A stretch of DNA of 24,143 bases from an uncultured Prevotellaceae bacterium (GCA_946407325.1 CAMJNN010000011.1:1-24143); one strand, 5' to 3'. Counted from the stretch's first letter, positions 16,673 through 24,143 are shown. A program made the numbers and translations. The notes: generated from the letters alone by a model not told the origin.

Positions 16673-18595
16673 TCAGTCCTTTTTTAATTTCAAACACATC
16701 ACTGTCAGGTCGTCTGAAGGCTCTGCTTCTCCCACGAATGTTGATACCGACTGCTGCAATCCAAGAATGGTTTCCTTGGCAGTGTCTGGATGATGACGCA
16801 TAAAGTCAAGCAACCTCTCGTCACCATATTGCTCATGCTGCAAGTTCTCTGCCTCGTTCACACCATCGGTATATAGCAACATCATATTGTTCTCTATGTC
16901 CTCTATCGATTCTCCGGTAAAGTCGAGGCCTCCAAACAGTCCTAGAGGTGAGTTGGGCTCCATCTGCAAGAATTCTCCCTTGAAAATAGGAGGGTTATGT
17001 CCACAGTTGCAGTAGTCTAAGTGACCCGTCTTGAGATCCAAAGTGCCGATGAACATAGTCACAAACATGCCTTGTTCGTTGTCCTCCGAGAGGGTGTCGT
17101 TAATCTGTCGTGCAATTTCAGCAGGAGGCAATTCCTGTTGTGCCATCACACGGAACAGGTTACGAGTCACTGCCATGAACAAACTGGCAGGAACGCCCTT
17201 GCCACTTACGTCACCCACACAGAAGAACATCTTCTCATGTTGGATAAAGAAGTCATAGAGGTCACCACCCACCTCCTTAGCCGGTGTCATCGAAGCATAT
17301 AGGTCGATGTCGTCACGCTCAGGGAATGCGGGGAAAATTCTGGGCACCATGCCCATCTGTATGTCACGCGCAATGCGTAGTTCGCCTTCAATACGTTCCT
17401 TATTGGCAGTAGTAACAGTCAGTTCGTCGATATACTTCACCAGTGAGGTCTGCATGTTACTGAAAGAACTGCTTAGCTTACCAATCTCGTCAATACGGTC
17501 GGTTACAGGTAAATTCTCGTCAAACTTTCCACTGGCGATAGTTTCTGCCTGCTTGGCAAGGTGGCTGAGCGGTAGTAATACACGTGTCAATATGCGGCTG
17601 AGTGTCAGCAACATAATCAACAAGCCTAAAATGGTCAACAATACGACAACATTACGCAAACGGTTATAGCCACCGAAAATATCTTTTTCCGGACAAACGA
17701 TAGCTGTACTCCAGCCCGTGTTGGCAATCGGTTTATAGAAAACAAAGGAATCCTTTCCGTCCATCTTCAGTTCCATCATACCTTCTTCGCCAGCCAGCAT
17801 TGCCTTGCCCAGAGCGGTTAACTTGGGATTCGGCTTCTCCAACGTTTCCGTAAAAATGGTTTGAAGAGAGAGCTTAGTGCTGTCAGGATGCACGAAATAT
17901 GTTCCGCTTTGTCCCAGCATGATGCTGTAGGAATTAGGATAAGGCTTTACGGCAGAAATCGTCCTGGAAAGCCAGTCAAGAGCCAAGTCCACGGATATCA
18001 CACCTACAATCTCACCATGCTTGTCTTTCAGCGGTTTGCAGTAAGAAGTAATTGTTTGGGTAGCTGCGATGTTATCTGGGTTATAATCGTTGTATGGCTC
18101 TGTCCATACAGGTTTGTCCATCAGTCTAGCCAGCAAATACCAGTCCATGTAGAAATACTGATACATGCTACTGCCTTCCTGGGTAGTTAAAATGGTGTCG
18201 TTCTCGTTGAGCGAGAAAGCTGAGAAATATTGTCCCCTGTCTCTGAAATAATAGGGTTCAAAAGAAATGGAACAGCCGTTCAGGTATGGATTGTTCACCA
18301 AGATACGGCGCGAATATACGAACATGGAGTCTGGTGCATCCAGGTGGCGTCCAACCAGCCAGTCAATGTTTCTGGTGGCCGTCTCTACATTCTCAAGGAT
18401 ATTGGACACACGTAAAGCTGTACTATTGAGAATTTCGGTAGCATGACTGATGGCTTCTTTTCTCACTGTTTTTCGTGATTCGCTGAACATATAGCCAATA
18501 GTGATGACGAAGATAACTGTGGCAAACATCACAATCCAAAGGCTCAGTCTGCGTGACAAAGAACTTCTAATGTATAGTAAATATTTTCTTATCAT
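16673..18595 (-). CDS. membrane sensor phosphatase: dCache-HAMP-SpoIIE (PP2C)
   Basis: The 640-residue protein has a first membrane helix (about 17-37) and a large extracytoplasmic domain (about 40-310) that looks like dCache. Ligand-pocket-like aromatics include W152-Y153, W164 and Y168. A second helix (about 314-337), a HAMP domain (about 338-390) and a linker with IARDIQMGMVP (408-418) lead to a SpoIIE-type PP2C domain (about 425-640). The metal-binding acidic residues are present: GGD (D445), GDVSGKG (D462), YTDG (D577) and SDD (D628/D629). This suggests an active Ser/Thr phosphatase. Such enzymes usually dephosphorylate a STAS-domain anti-anti-sigma factor, but none is encoded here. It starts 5 nt after the binding lipoprotein gene, so the two are probably co-translated and may work together. 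Confidence 0.93.
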   Translation of the reverse strand: MIRKYLLYIRSSLSRRLSLWIVMFATVIFVITIGYMFSESRKTVRKEAISHATEILNSTALRVSNILENVETATRNIDWLVGRHLDAPDSMFVYSRRILVNNPYLNGCSISFEPYYFRDRGQYFSAFSLNENDTILTTQEGSSMYQYFYMDWYLLARLMDKPVWTEPYNDYNPDNIAATQTITSYCKPLKDKHGEIVGVISVDLALDWLSRTISAVKPYPNSYSIMLGQSGTYFVHPDSTKLSLQTIFTETLEKPNPKLTALGKAMLAGEEGMMELKMDGKDSFVFYKPIANTGWSTAIVCPEKDIFGGYNRLRNVVVLLTILGLLIMLLTLSRILTRVLLPLSHLAKQAETIASGKFDENLPVTDRIDEIGKLSSSFSNMQTSLVKYIDELTVTTANKERIEGELRIARDIQMGMVPRIFPAFPERDDIDLYASMTPAKEVGGDLYDFFIQHEKMFFCVGDVSGKGVPASLFMAVTRNLFRVMAQQELPPAEIARQINDTLSEDNEQGMFVTMFIGTLDLKTGHLDYCNCGHNPPIFKGEFLQMEPNSPLGLFGGLDFTGESIEDIENNMMLLYTDGVNEAENLQHEQYGDERLLDFMRHHPDTAKETILGLQQSVSTFVGEAEPSDDLTVMCLKLKKD

Positions 18596-18600
18596 AGCTG

Positions 18601-19665
18601 TTATGGTATCAGTTCTTCATAATCTAACTCATGCTGGATCAAACCATATTCACGCATCAGTTCAACAGCAGATGCAACCATGTCGCGTCGGAGCGTAAAA
18701 GCTTGTTCGCCTGATTCTTTGTCTAACTGTAGGTCGATGATTTCGTTCAGCATCTTCTTCTGTAAAATCCTGTTAGTGGCAATATTTTCCTTTTTTACAT
18801 ATTGCATCACAATTTCCAATGCCTCATTTGGATGAGCTTTGGTCCATTCCCAACCTTTTCTCGAGGCTTTGGCTAACGCTTCAGCTTCCTGCTGGTGTTC
18901 CAGGTAGTGGTCGCGTTTCATATACAAACCGTCTTCCTGGATGTTATATTTGCTGTCCCTGAACCTAAAGGTATTTTCCTCATTCAGCTCTACACCTGCT
19001 TGCATCAGCTGATAATACTCATTGTAAACCATCACGGTAATGGCATCAACGGCATTAGCTAAAAAAGGAGTAATGCTGTTGGTCATAGGCATCCAGTTAT
19101 AGTCCAGACCTTCTTTGATACTCATGCAAATAGGTATCTGATCGTAGCCGGAAACCCATGAACCCACTCGCGCTCCATGCATTGTCAGCGGGTTGTCCCC
19201 TGTTCTGGATACAATGGCAAGCGCATTGTTCATGGAAGTTTGGAGTATGTTAACCATCGGAATTCCGTTGTCTATGATTTCCAATGCTTGCGACAGTTGC
19301 AAGGTGGTGGCGTCACTCTCAGAGTTACGAATGCGATTCATAGCAGAATAAGTCAGGGTAGGATGTATTATCGTTACATCTAACCCTACTTCACGATAGA
19401 ATCCTAATTCTTGTGCCACATAGTAGCCGGCAAACTGAGCCTGGGGAGTCCATTGGGGAGTGAATGTGAAAGGTGTCAATTCCTTCCCTTCAGGTATGAT
19501 CCTGGCTACAGAGTCTTTGGCGGCAGCAATATTCCGCAAGATAACCTCTAGGCTGGGTTCTTTGTTGCCCTGGCAGGCTGTCAGTTGGAGGGCAACCAAT
19601 AACCCGATTGCCCAAACAGACCAGTTGTGTTTCATTTTTCTCATATTAATATAACTCATTTTCAT
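18601..19665 (-). CDS. solitary NMT1/THI5-like substrate-binding lipoprotein
   Basis: This periplasmic-binding fold protein of the NMT1/THI5 (SsuA/ThiY-like) family has 354 residues from ATG 19665. The hallmark PQWTPQAQFAGYYVAQELGF lies at 70-89. The lipobox LTAC puts the lipidated Cys at residue 31. Possible starts are 19665 (abutting the mscS stop), 19659, 19644 and 19635; 19644 gives the neatest signal peptide. Relatives bind thiamine pyrimidine precursors, alkanesulfonates or nitrate. No ABC permease or ATPase lies in the window, so it may be a sensor rather than a transporter component. The Cys-rich motif of fungal THI5 enzymes is absent, so pyrimidine synthesis is unlikely. The dCache phosphatase follows 5 nt downstream. 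Confidence 0.88.
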   Translation of the reverse strand: MKMSYINMRKMKHNWSVWAIGLLVALQLTACQGNKEPSLEVILRNIAAAKDSVARIIPEGKELTPFTFTPQWTPQAQFAGYYVAQELGFYREVGLDVTIIHPTLTYSAMNRIRNSESDATTLQLSQALEIIDNGIPMVNILQTSMNNALAIVSRTGDNPLTMHGARVGSWVSGYDQIPICMSIKEGLDYNWMPMTNSITPFLANAVDAITVMVYNEYYQLMQAGVELNEENTFRFRDSKYNIQEDGLYMKRDHYLEHQQEAEALAKASRKGWEWTKAHPNEALEIVMQYVKKENIATNRILQKKMLNEIIDLQLDKESGEQAFTLRRDMVASAVELMREYGLIQHELDYEELIP

Positions 19666-20484
19666 TTATCCTTGATGTACCGTCAGTTGTGGGAATGGGA
19701 AGCTAATGCCTTCTTTGTTGAAGGTGGTATATATGCGACGGTACATGTCAAAATTCACATCCCAATAGTCGGCACCATTCACCCAACAACGGATGATGAT
19801 GTTCACACTGCTGTCGGCCAACTCTTTAAGTGCCACGAAAGGAGCAGGATCTTGCAGAATGCGCGTGTCTTCACTGATGATGCGCCTAACCACCTCCTCC
19901 ACTTTTTCATAGTCCGTGTTGTATTCCACACCAATCACCCATTCCAGTCGCCTGGTAGGATTGATGTTGTAGTTCACTACACTACCACTGCTCAAGGCCC
20001 CGTTGGGAATAAATACCTCTTTATTGTCAACGGTAGTGATAATGGTATGGAATATCTGAATGGCCTTTACAGTACCTATCTGTCCCTGTGCTTCGATAAA
20101 GTCGCCCACCTTGAAAGGTTTAAGCAACAGGATGATGAGGCCACCCGTCAAGTTGTTCAGGTTGCCGCTAAGTGCCATACCGATGGCTACACCAGCCGAT
20201 GCCAGTAAGGCAGCAAACGAGGTGGTCTCTACACCCAACCGTGCTGCTATGGCAATCACCAATAAAATAGTTAGGGTGATATTTACGAAGCTCAGCAAGA
20301 AAGTCTTCACGCTGGCTTCCACCTTGCGTTTCTCCAACAGGTTGCGCGTCAGCTTCTTCACAAACCCTATCAGATAGCGTCCCACCACATATATCACAAT
20401 GGCTCCCAGAATGTTCCATCCTGCATTCACACACCATGTGATAACATCGTTCACTATCGTATGTAGCTCATCCATTTCTATCAT
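19666..20484 (-). CDS. MscS-type small-conductance mechanosensitive channel
   Basis: The 272 residues match the compact MscS core. There are helices at about 22-41 and 62-82 and the pore helix TM3 at about 86-122 (Ala/Gly-rich ASAGVAIGMALSGNLNN). The beta domain opens with KPFKVGDFIE, followed by the conserved FIPNGAL (158-164). It opens under membrane tension to release solutes during hypo-osmotic shock. It is the first gene of the minus-strand directon, about 20 nt from a TATCTTTG box. The binding-protein gene starts directly at its stop codon. Confidence 0.95.
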   Translation of the reverse strand: MIEMDELHTIVNDVITWCVNAGWNILGAIVIYVVGRYLIGFVKKLTRNLLEKRKVEASVKTFLLSFVNITLTILLVIAIAARLGVETTSFAALLASAGVAIGMALSGNLNNLTGGLIILLLKPFKVGDFIEAQGQIGTVKAIQIFHTIITTVDNKEVFIPNGALSSGSVVNYNINPTRRLEWVIGVEYNTDYEKVEEVVRRIISEDTRILQDPAPFVALKELADSSVNIIIRCWVNGADYWDVNFDMYRRIYTTFNKEGISFPFPQLTVHQG

Positions 20485-20501
20485 TTCTTATTATTTGTTT
20501 G

Positions 20502-20509
20502 CAAAGATA
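20502..20509 (-). promoter_or_regulatory. -7 box of the mscS operon promoter
   Basis: On the minus strand this reads TATCTTTG, an exact TAnnTTTG match, ending 17 nt before the mscS start codon. No TTTG is found at the expected -33 distance. It forms the left arm of the inverted repeat 20501-20540. Confidence 0.6.
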
Positions 20510-20531
20510 GTGAAAAAATAAAAAAAATACC

Positions 20532-20539
20532 TATCTTTG
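20532..20539 (+). promoter_or_regulatory. -7 box of the thiamine operon promoter
   Basis: TATCTTTG matches TAnnTTTG exactly and lies just upstream of the TPP aptamer. Transcription would begin near 20544-20547. The expected -33 region overlaps the divergent mscS -7 box and has no TTTG. Confidence 0.6.
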
Positions 20540-20540
20540 C

Positions 20541-20630
20541 CCCCGATTTCGTAAGGGGTGCCTTAAAATGACGGGCTGAGATCATACCCATTAAACCTGA
20601 TGCGGGTAATGCCGACGTAGGGAACAAAGG
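20541..20630 (+). promoter_or_regulatory. TPP (thiamine pyrophosphate) riboswitch aptamer
   Basis: The THI-element landmarks occur in order: GGGGTGCC (20555-20562), GGGCTGAGA (20573-20581), ATACCC (20584-20589), ACCTGA (20595-20600), the CGGGTAATGCCG hairpin (20603-20614) and CGTAGGGAA (20616-20624). GGGGT with ACCC forms P2 and CCT with AGG forms P4. It precedes a TonB receptor, PnuT-type permease and thiamine kinase, which are classic thiamine regulon members. TPP binding is expected to repress them. The P1 stem is unclear (see findings). Confidence 0.96.
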
Positions 20631-20641
20631 ATGTATTATCC

Positions 20642-20667
20642 CCTTTTTAGTGTTAAACTTAAAAAGG
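20642..20667 (+). promoter_or_regulatory. Shine-Dalgarno-sequestering hairpin of the TPP riboswitch
   Basis: CCTTTTTA (20642-20649) pairs perfectly with TAAAAAGG (20660-20667) over a 10-nt loop. The 3' arm includes most of AAGGA (20664-20668), the likely ribosome binding site 8 nt before the ATG at 20677. No T-run follows, so this is a translational rather than a termination switch. An alternative pairing of AAAGG (20626-20630) with CCTTT (20642-20646) would free the site. Confidence 0.7.
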
Positions 20668-20676
20668 AAAAGAATC

Positions 20677-22899
20677 ATGGAAAAGAACAAATTGGTGGCA
20701 TGCCTCATACTGGCAACATGCTTGTTGACGGCACATGCACAAGACCAGCTCAATGACTCGTTACGCGAAGTCATGCTGGATGGGGTGGAAGTAATGGCCA
20801 CACGAGCTACCCAAATTACACCAGTGGCATTTACCAACATCTCTCGAGCCGAGATAAAGCAACGTAACTTAGGACAAGACCTACCATATCTCATATCCAT
20901 GACGCCAGGAGCCATCACTACCAGTGATGCTGGTGCAGGCATTGGCTATACCACCATCAGGGTGCGAGGCACCGATGCCACTCGCATTAACGTCACAGCC
21001 AACGGAATCCCCATCAATGATGCTGAGAGTCATGGGGTGTTCTGGGTCAATATGCCCGATTTTGCATCCAGTGTCAAGGATATTCAGATTCAGCGCGGTG
21101 TGGGTACCAGTACCAATGGCGCAGGTGCATTTGGCGCTACCATCAATATGCAGACGGGTGGCTTATCCACCATCCCTTACGCTGAGGTGAATGCCTCTGC
21201 AGGTTCGTTTGGCACCCATAAGGAAACACTGAACGCGGGCACTGGCCTTCTTAATAACCACTGGGCTTTCGATGCCCGACTTAGCAACATCTCATCCGAT
21301 GGCTATATCGACCGTGCCAGTGTGTCGTTGCAATCTTACTACCTGCAAGGAGCTTGGTATGGCAACCATACGAACATCAAACTGATCACCTTTGCGGGCA
21401 AGGAGCGTACATATCATGCGTGGAACTATGCTTCGAAAGAGGAGATGGCTTTGTATGGGCGCACTTATAACTCTTGCGGTGAGTACTATGACGATAACGG
21501 TCAGAGGAAGTACTACGACGACCAGACCGACAACTATACCCAGAAACATTGGCAATTGCTGCTCAATCATAGCTTCTCAGATGCTTTGAAACTCAATGTG
21601 GGTCTGCACTATACCAAGGGTGATGGCTACTACCAAGAATATAAGATGAACCGCAAGCTGTTGGAGTATGGCATGCAGCCTTTCGAGCAGGGTGGCGAGA
21701 TGATCAAGAAGAGCGACTTGGTGCGCAAGAAGGTGATGGATAACTGGTTTGCTGGTGGTGTGTTCTCGCTCAATTACCTGAAGGGAGGCTGGAATGCCTC
21801 TCTGGGTGGCGGCTTCAACCGTTATGACGGCGACCACTACGGACGGGTGTTGTGGGTAAAGCAGAGTGGGGGTGATGCTAACCCCGACCGTAATTATTAT
21901 TTCAACAATGCCACCAAGAACGACGGCAACATCTACGGCAAGGCCAGCTATACCTTTCTCAATGGCTTGACGGCTTATGCCGATATGCAATACAGGTACA
22001 TCCACTATAAAATAAATGGTGAAAACGACAAAATGGATGGTAATCATCACCAGCATCTCAATGTCAATGAGCATTTCAACTTCTTCAACCCCAAGGGCGG
22101 TCTGTCTTGGGAAATCAACAAGCGCCATCGTGTCTATGGTTCTGTAAGTGTGGCGCATAAGGAGCCTACCCGCAACAACTATACCGATGGCAACAGCTTC
22201 GATTTGCCAAAGTCTGAACGCCTTATTGATTATGAGTTGGGTTATCAATATACAGGATCTTGGTTCTCTGGGGGCGTGAACTTCTACTACATGGACTACA
22301 AAGATCAGTTGGTGCTGACAGGCGAACTGAATGAGATTGGCGAGCCAATGTCTGTGAATATGCCCAAGAGCTATCGCATGGGTATTGAACTGATGGCGGG
22401 CATCCACTTGCCTATGGGCTTCTCCTGGGAGGCCAACGCTACCCTTAGCCGCAACCGTATCATTGACTTCATCGAGACATTGTACGACGATGAAACTTAC
22501 GAACCTTGGCGCATTGAGCATGGTGATACGCACATCGCCTTCTCTCCCAGTGTGATACTCAACAATCGCTTGAGCTACAGCTATAAGGGTTTTGATGCCG
22601 CTTTGCAGACACAATATGTGAGTCGCCAGTTCATGACCAATGCCGATGTTACTGAAACCATCTTGGACGCTTATTGCGTAAGCAACCTCAGCCTGTCCTA
22701 TACCTTTAAACTCCGTGCCTTAAAGAGCATTACCGTGGGTGGGGTCATCTATAATATCTTCAACGAGGAATACGAGAACAACGGTTATGCCGGCAGTGGG
22801 TATTATACAATTGACGGACAGAAGGTTCGATATAACTATGCGGGCTATGCGGCTCAAGCAGGTATCAATGCTTTGGCGAACGTAACATTTAGATTTTGA
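20677..22899 (+). CDS. TonB-dependent outer membrane receptor, predicted thiamine transporter
   Basis: The 740-residue protein starts at ATG 20677, 8 nt after AAGGA. An upstream in-frame GTG (20650) lies inside the riboswitch hairpin and is rejected. A signal peptide ends at AHA-Q (21/22). The plug (about 45-160) includes IRVRGTDATRINVTANGIPI and VGTSTNGAGAFGATINM. The rest is a 22-strand-type barrel ending in Phe740, the usual outer-membrane insertion signal. There is no N-terminal carboxypeptidase-like or SusC-type domain. Specificity is inferred from the TPP riboswitch and the co-transcribed permease and kinase. It resembles the thiamine receptors of Bacteroides. Confidence 0.93.
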   Translation: MEKNKLVACLILATCLLTAHAQDQLNDSLREVMLDGVEVMATRATQITPVAFTNISRAEIKQRNLGQDLPYLISMTPGAITTSDAGAGIGYTTIRVRGTDATRINVTANGIPINDAESHGVFWVNMPDFASSVKDIQIQRGVGTSTNGAGAFGATINMQTGGLSTIPYAEVNASAGSFGTHKETLNAGTGLLNNHWAFDARLSNISSDGYIDRASVSLQSYYLQGAWYGNHTNIKLITFAGKERTYHAWNYASKEEMALYGRTYNSCGEYYDDNGQRKYYDDQTDNYTQKHWQLLLNHSFSDALKLNVGLHYTKGDGYYQEYKMNRKLLEYGMQPFEQGGEMIKKSDLVRKKVMDNWFAGGVFSLNYLKGGWNASLGGGFNRYDGDHYGRVLWVKQSGGDANPDRNYYFNNATKNDGNIYGKASYTFLNGLTAYADMQYRYIHYKINGENDKMDGNHHQHLNVNEHFNFFNPKGGLSWEINKRHRVYGSVSVAHKEPTRNNYTDGNSFDLPKSERLIDYELGYQYTGSWFSGGVNFYYMDYKDQLVLTGELNEIGEPMSVNMPKSYRMGIELMAGIHLPMGFSWEANATLSRNRIIDFIETLYDDETYEPWRIEHGDTHIAFSPSVILNNRLSYSYKGFDAALQTQYVSRQFMTNADVTETILDAYCVSNLSLSYTFKLRALKSITVGGVIYNIFNEEYENNGYAGSGYYTIDGQKVRYNYAGYAAQAGINALANVTFRF

Positions 22900-22904
22900 A
22901 CTAT

Positions 22905-23486
22905 ATGGAACTTGATTGGCTTGACATAATCACCACCATCCTCGGCTTGATTTATATCTGGCTGGAGTACAAGGCCCATATCGGTCTTTGGATAGTAGGC
23001 ATCATCATGCCTGTGCTCGATGTGTATCTCTACTACAACCACGGCCTCTATGGCGATGCGGGTATGGCGGTCTATTATACCTTGGCAGCTGTCTATGGCT
23101 ATATAGCCTGGAAGTTTGGCACCACGAAAGAGGGGACTCCCCTCCGTATCTCCCATACTCCCATGCGAATGTATCTGCCTATCGTAGTATTCTTCCTGGT
23201 GGCGTGGGGACTCACCTACTATGTGCTCATTACCTGGACCAACTCTACTGTGCCCGTGCTCGATGCCTTCACCAACGCCCTTTCGTTTGTGGGCCTCTGG
23301 GCTTTGTCCCGCAAGTATATAGAGCAGTGGTTTTTCTGGATGGTGGTCGATGTGGTATGTACTATCCTCTATGTGCAGAAAGGCATCCCCTTCAAGGCAG
23401 GACTCTATAGCCTTTACGTGATTATTGCTGTCTTCGGCTATTTCAAATGGAAAAAAATAATGAAAAGGAAGAAAAACTATGTATAA
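22905..23486 (+). CDS. pnuT: PnuC-family inner membrane thiamine transporter
   Basis: This 193-residue integral membrane protein has about seven hydrophobic helices and the PnuC-family WLEYKAHIGLW stretch (about 19-29). PnuC relatives are facilitators driven by phosphorylation of their vitamin substrate. Placement under a TPP riboswitch and next to a thiamine kinase identifies the thiamine branch (PnuT) rather than nicotinamide riboside. ATG 22905 is chosen, 5 nt after the receptor stop. An in-frame TTG at 22896 would overlap that stop. Its stop overlaps the kinase start by 8 nt. Confidence 0.93.
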   Translation: MELDWLDIITTILGLIYIWLEYKAHIGLWIVGIIMPVLDVYLYYNHGLYGDAGMAVYYTLAAVYGYIAWKFGTTKEGTPLRISHTPMRMYLPIVVFFLVAWGLTYYVLITWTNSTVPVLDAFTNALSFVGLWALSRKYIEQWFFWMVVDVVCTILYVQKGIPFKAGLYSLYVIIAVFGYFKWKKIMKRKKNYV

Positions 23487-24143
23487 TTTTCACTTTTTGG
23501 AGCAGCGAGAGCAGATTGATGCTAGCATTAGCTCTGCCGAGTCACGACAAAATTGGAGCGAAGCTCAGTTTCATGCCGTAGTTTTAGCTGCTGGTAGCTA
23601 TCCAACACACAGCCTTCCCTTGCAAATCTTGGCCAATGCCGAGACAGTGGTGTGTTGTGATGGGGCAGCTGAAGCGTTCCTGGCTAAGGGCAGAACTCCT
23701 ATCGCTATTGTGGGCGATGGTGACTCCTTGTCCGAGGCATTGAAAGAGCGATATGCCCATCTCTTGCACCAAGAGAGCGAACAAGAAACCAACGACCTGA
23801 GTAAGGCGGTGCATTATCTGATGCGACAAGGGAAAAAACGTATCGCCATTGTGGGGGCTACAGGCAAGCGTGAGGATCATACTTTGGGCAACATCTCTTT
23901 ACTTATCGAGTATATGCGCCAAGGAGCTGATGTGCAGATGTTCACCGATTTTGGAGTGTTTATTCCTTGCAGTGGAAAAAGTTCTTTTGATGTGTCTGTA
24001 GGTCAACAAATCTCCTTATTCAACTTTGGAGCCACAGGTTTCAAGTGCCAAGGACTGAAATATCCCATCTATGATTTTACCAACTGGTGGCAGGGTACCC
24101 TTAACGAAGCTACGCTCTCCCAAGTAACCATTGACGCTGTTGG
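23479..24143 (+). CDS. thiamine pyrophosphokinase, 3'-truncated by the window edge
   Basis: From ATG 23479 the frame stays open for 221 codons to the end of the window. It contains the TPK motifs GDGDS (79-83), ETNDLSKA (103-110) and GATGKREDHTLGN (126-138), which bind ATP, Mg and thiamine. It converts thiamine directly to TPP, trapping vitamin imported by the two upstream genes and producing the riboswitch ligand. An N-terminal stretch of about 30 residues precedes the core. The start overlaps the pnuT stop by 8 nt, so translation is probably coupled. No other ATG occurs early in the frame. Confidence 0.93.
   Translation, partial: MYNFHFLEQREQIDASISSAESRQNWSEAQFHAVVLAAGSYPTHSLPLQILANAETVVCCDGAAEAFLAKGRTPIAIVGDGDSLSEALKERYAHLLHQESEQETNDLSKAVHYLMRQGKKRIAIVGATGKREDHTLGNISLLIEYMRQGADVQMFTDFGVFIPCSGKSSFDVSVGQQISLFNFGATGFKCQGLKYPIYDFTNWWQGTLNEATLSQVTIDAV

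Larger units (their letters stand above)
20501..20540. repeat. perfect 10-bp inverted repeat between divergent operons
   Basis: GCAAAGATAG (20501-20510) and CTATCTTTGC (20531-20540) are exact reverse complements around a 20-nt A-rich spacer. Each arm contains an outward-pointing TAnnTTTG box, so the symmetry could come from two back-to-back promoters. It may also be an operator. Confidence 0.85.

Noticed and set aside
18601..19665. Binding lipoprotein as a THI5-type HMP synthase
   Set aside because: It lacks the Cys-rich motif of THI5 enzymes, is exported as a lipoprotein, and is not under the TPP riboswitch.
20650..20676. GTG start for the TonB receptor
   Set aside because: It falls in the loop of the riboswitch hairpin, adds a basic stretch before the signal peptide, and lacks a ribosome binding site.
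21577..22614. 345-codon open frame on the minus strand
   Set aside because: It is fully antisense to the TonB receptor's barrel, has no recognisable motif, and follows from that gene's codon bias.

Overview
The window comes from a Bacteroidota genome, most likely Bacteroidales of the Prevotella/Segatella type. The evidence is TAnnTTTG-type -7 promoter boxes, weak or absent Shine-Dalgarno sites, many lipoproteins, a TonB-dependent receptor ending in Phe, gldH, and the purH-mreBCD-mrdA-rodA order. It is dense, ordinary chromosomal sequence. I see no tRNA or rRNA, CRISPR array, insertion sequence or phage gene, and no gene-free stretch longer than about 200 bases. The three largest gaps (436-596, 5312-5503, 20485-20676) each hold regulatory sequence.

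Left block, plus strand (1-5403). A truncated ABM-domain gene precedes a promoter that drives a two-ABM-domain lipoprotein, an ABC-F ATPase and a secreted M13 metallopeptidase. A strong intrinsic terminator closes the unit. A second, synonymously diverged copy of the peptidase's last five codons plus stop lies just past its stop codon.

Second block, plus strand (5449-12860). purH is followed, with short gaps, by the elongasome genes mreB, mreC, mreD, mrdA (PBP2) and rodA. The last is a long, Bacteroidota-type RodA.

Third block, minus strand (20509 down to 12816). Seven genes are tightly packed: mscS-like channel, a solitary NMT1/THI5-like binding lipoprotein, a dCache-HAMP-SpoIIE phosphatase, metF, holB, ricT and gldH. 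gldH and rodA converge and overlap by 45 bp. The binding lipoprotein and the membrane phosphatase look like a ligand-sensing pair, and this is the best candidate here for an undescribed system.

Right block, plus strand (20532-24143). A TPP riboswitch precedes a TonB-dependent receptor, a PnuT-type permease and a thiamine pyrophosphokinase that runs off the end. Together they form a complete thiamine salvage route: outer membrane uptake, inner membrane uptake, then phosphorylation. The riboswitch leader ends in a hairpin that buries the receptor's ribosome binding site. The promoter region between the third and right blocks is a perfect 10-bp inverted repeat carrying divergent -7 boxes.
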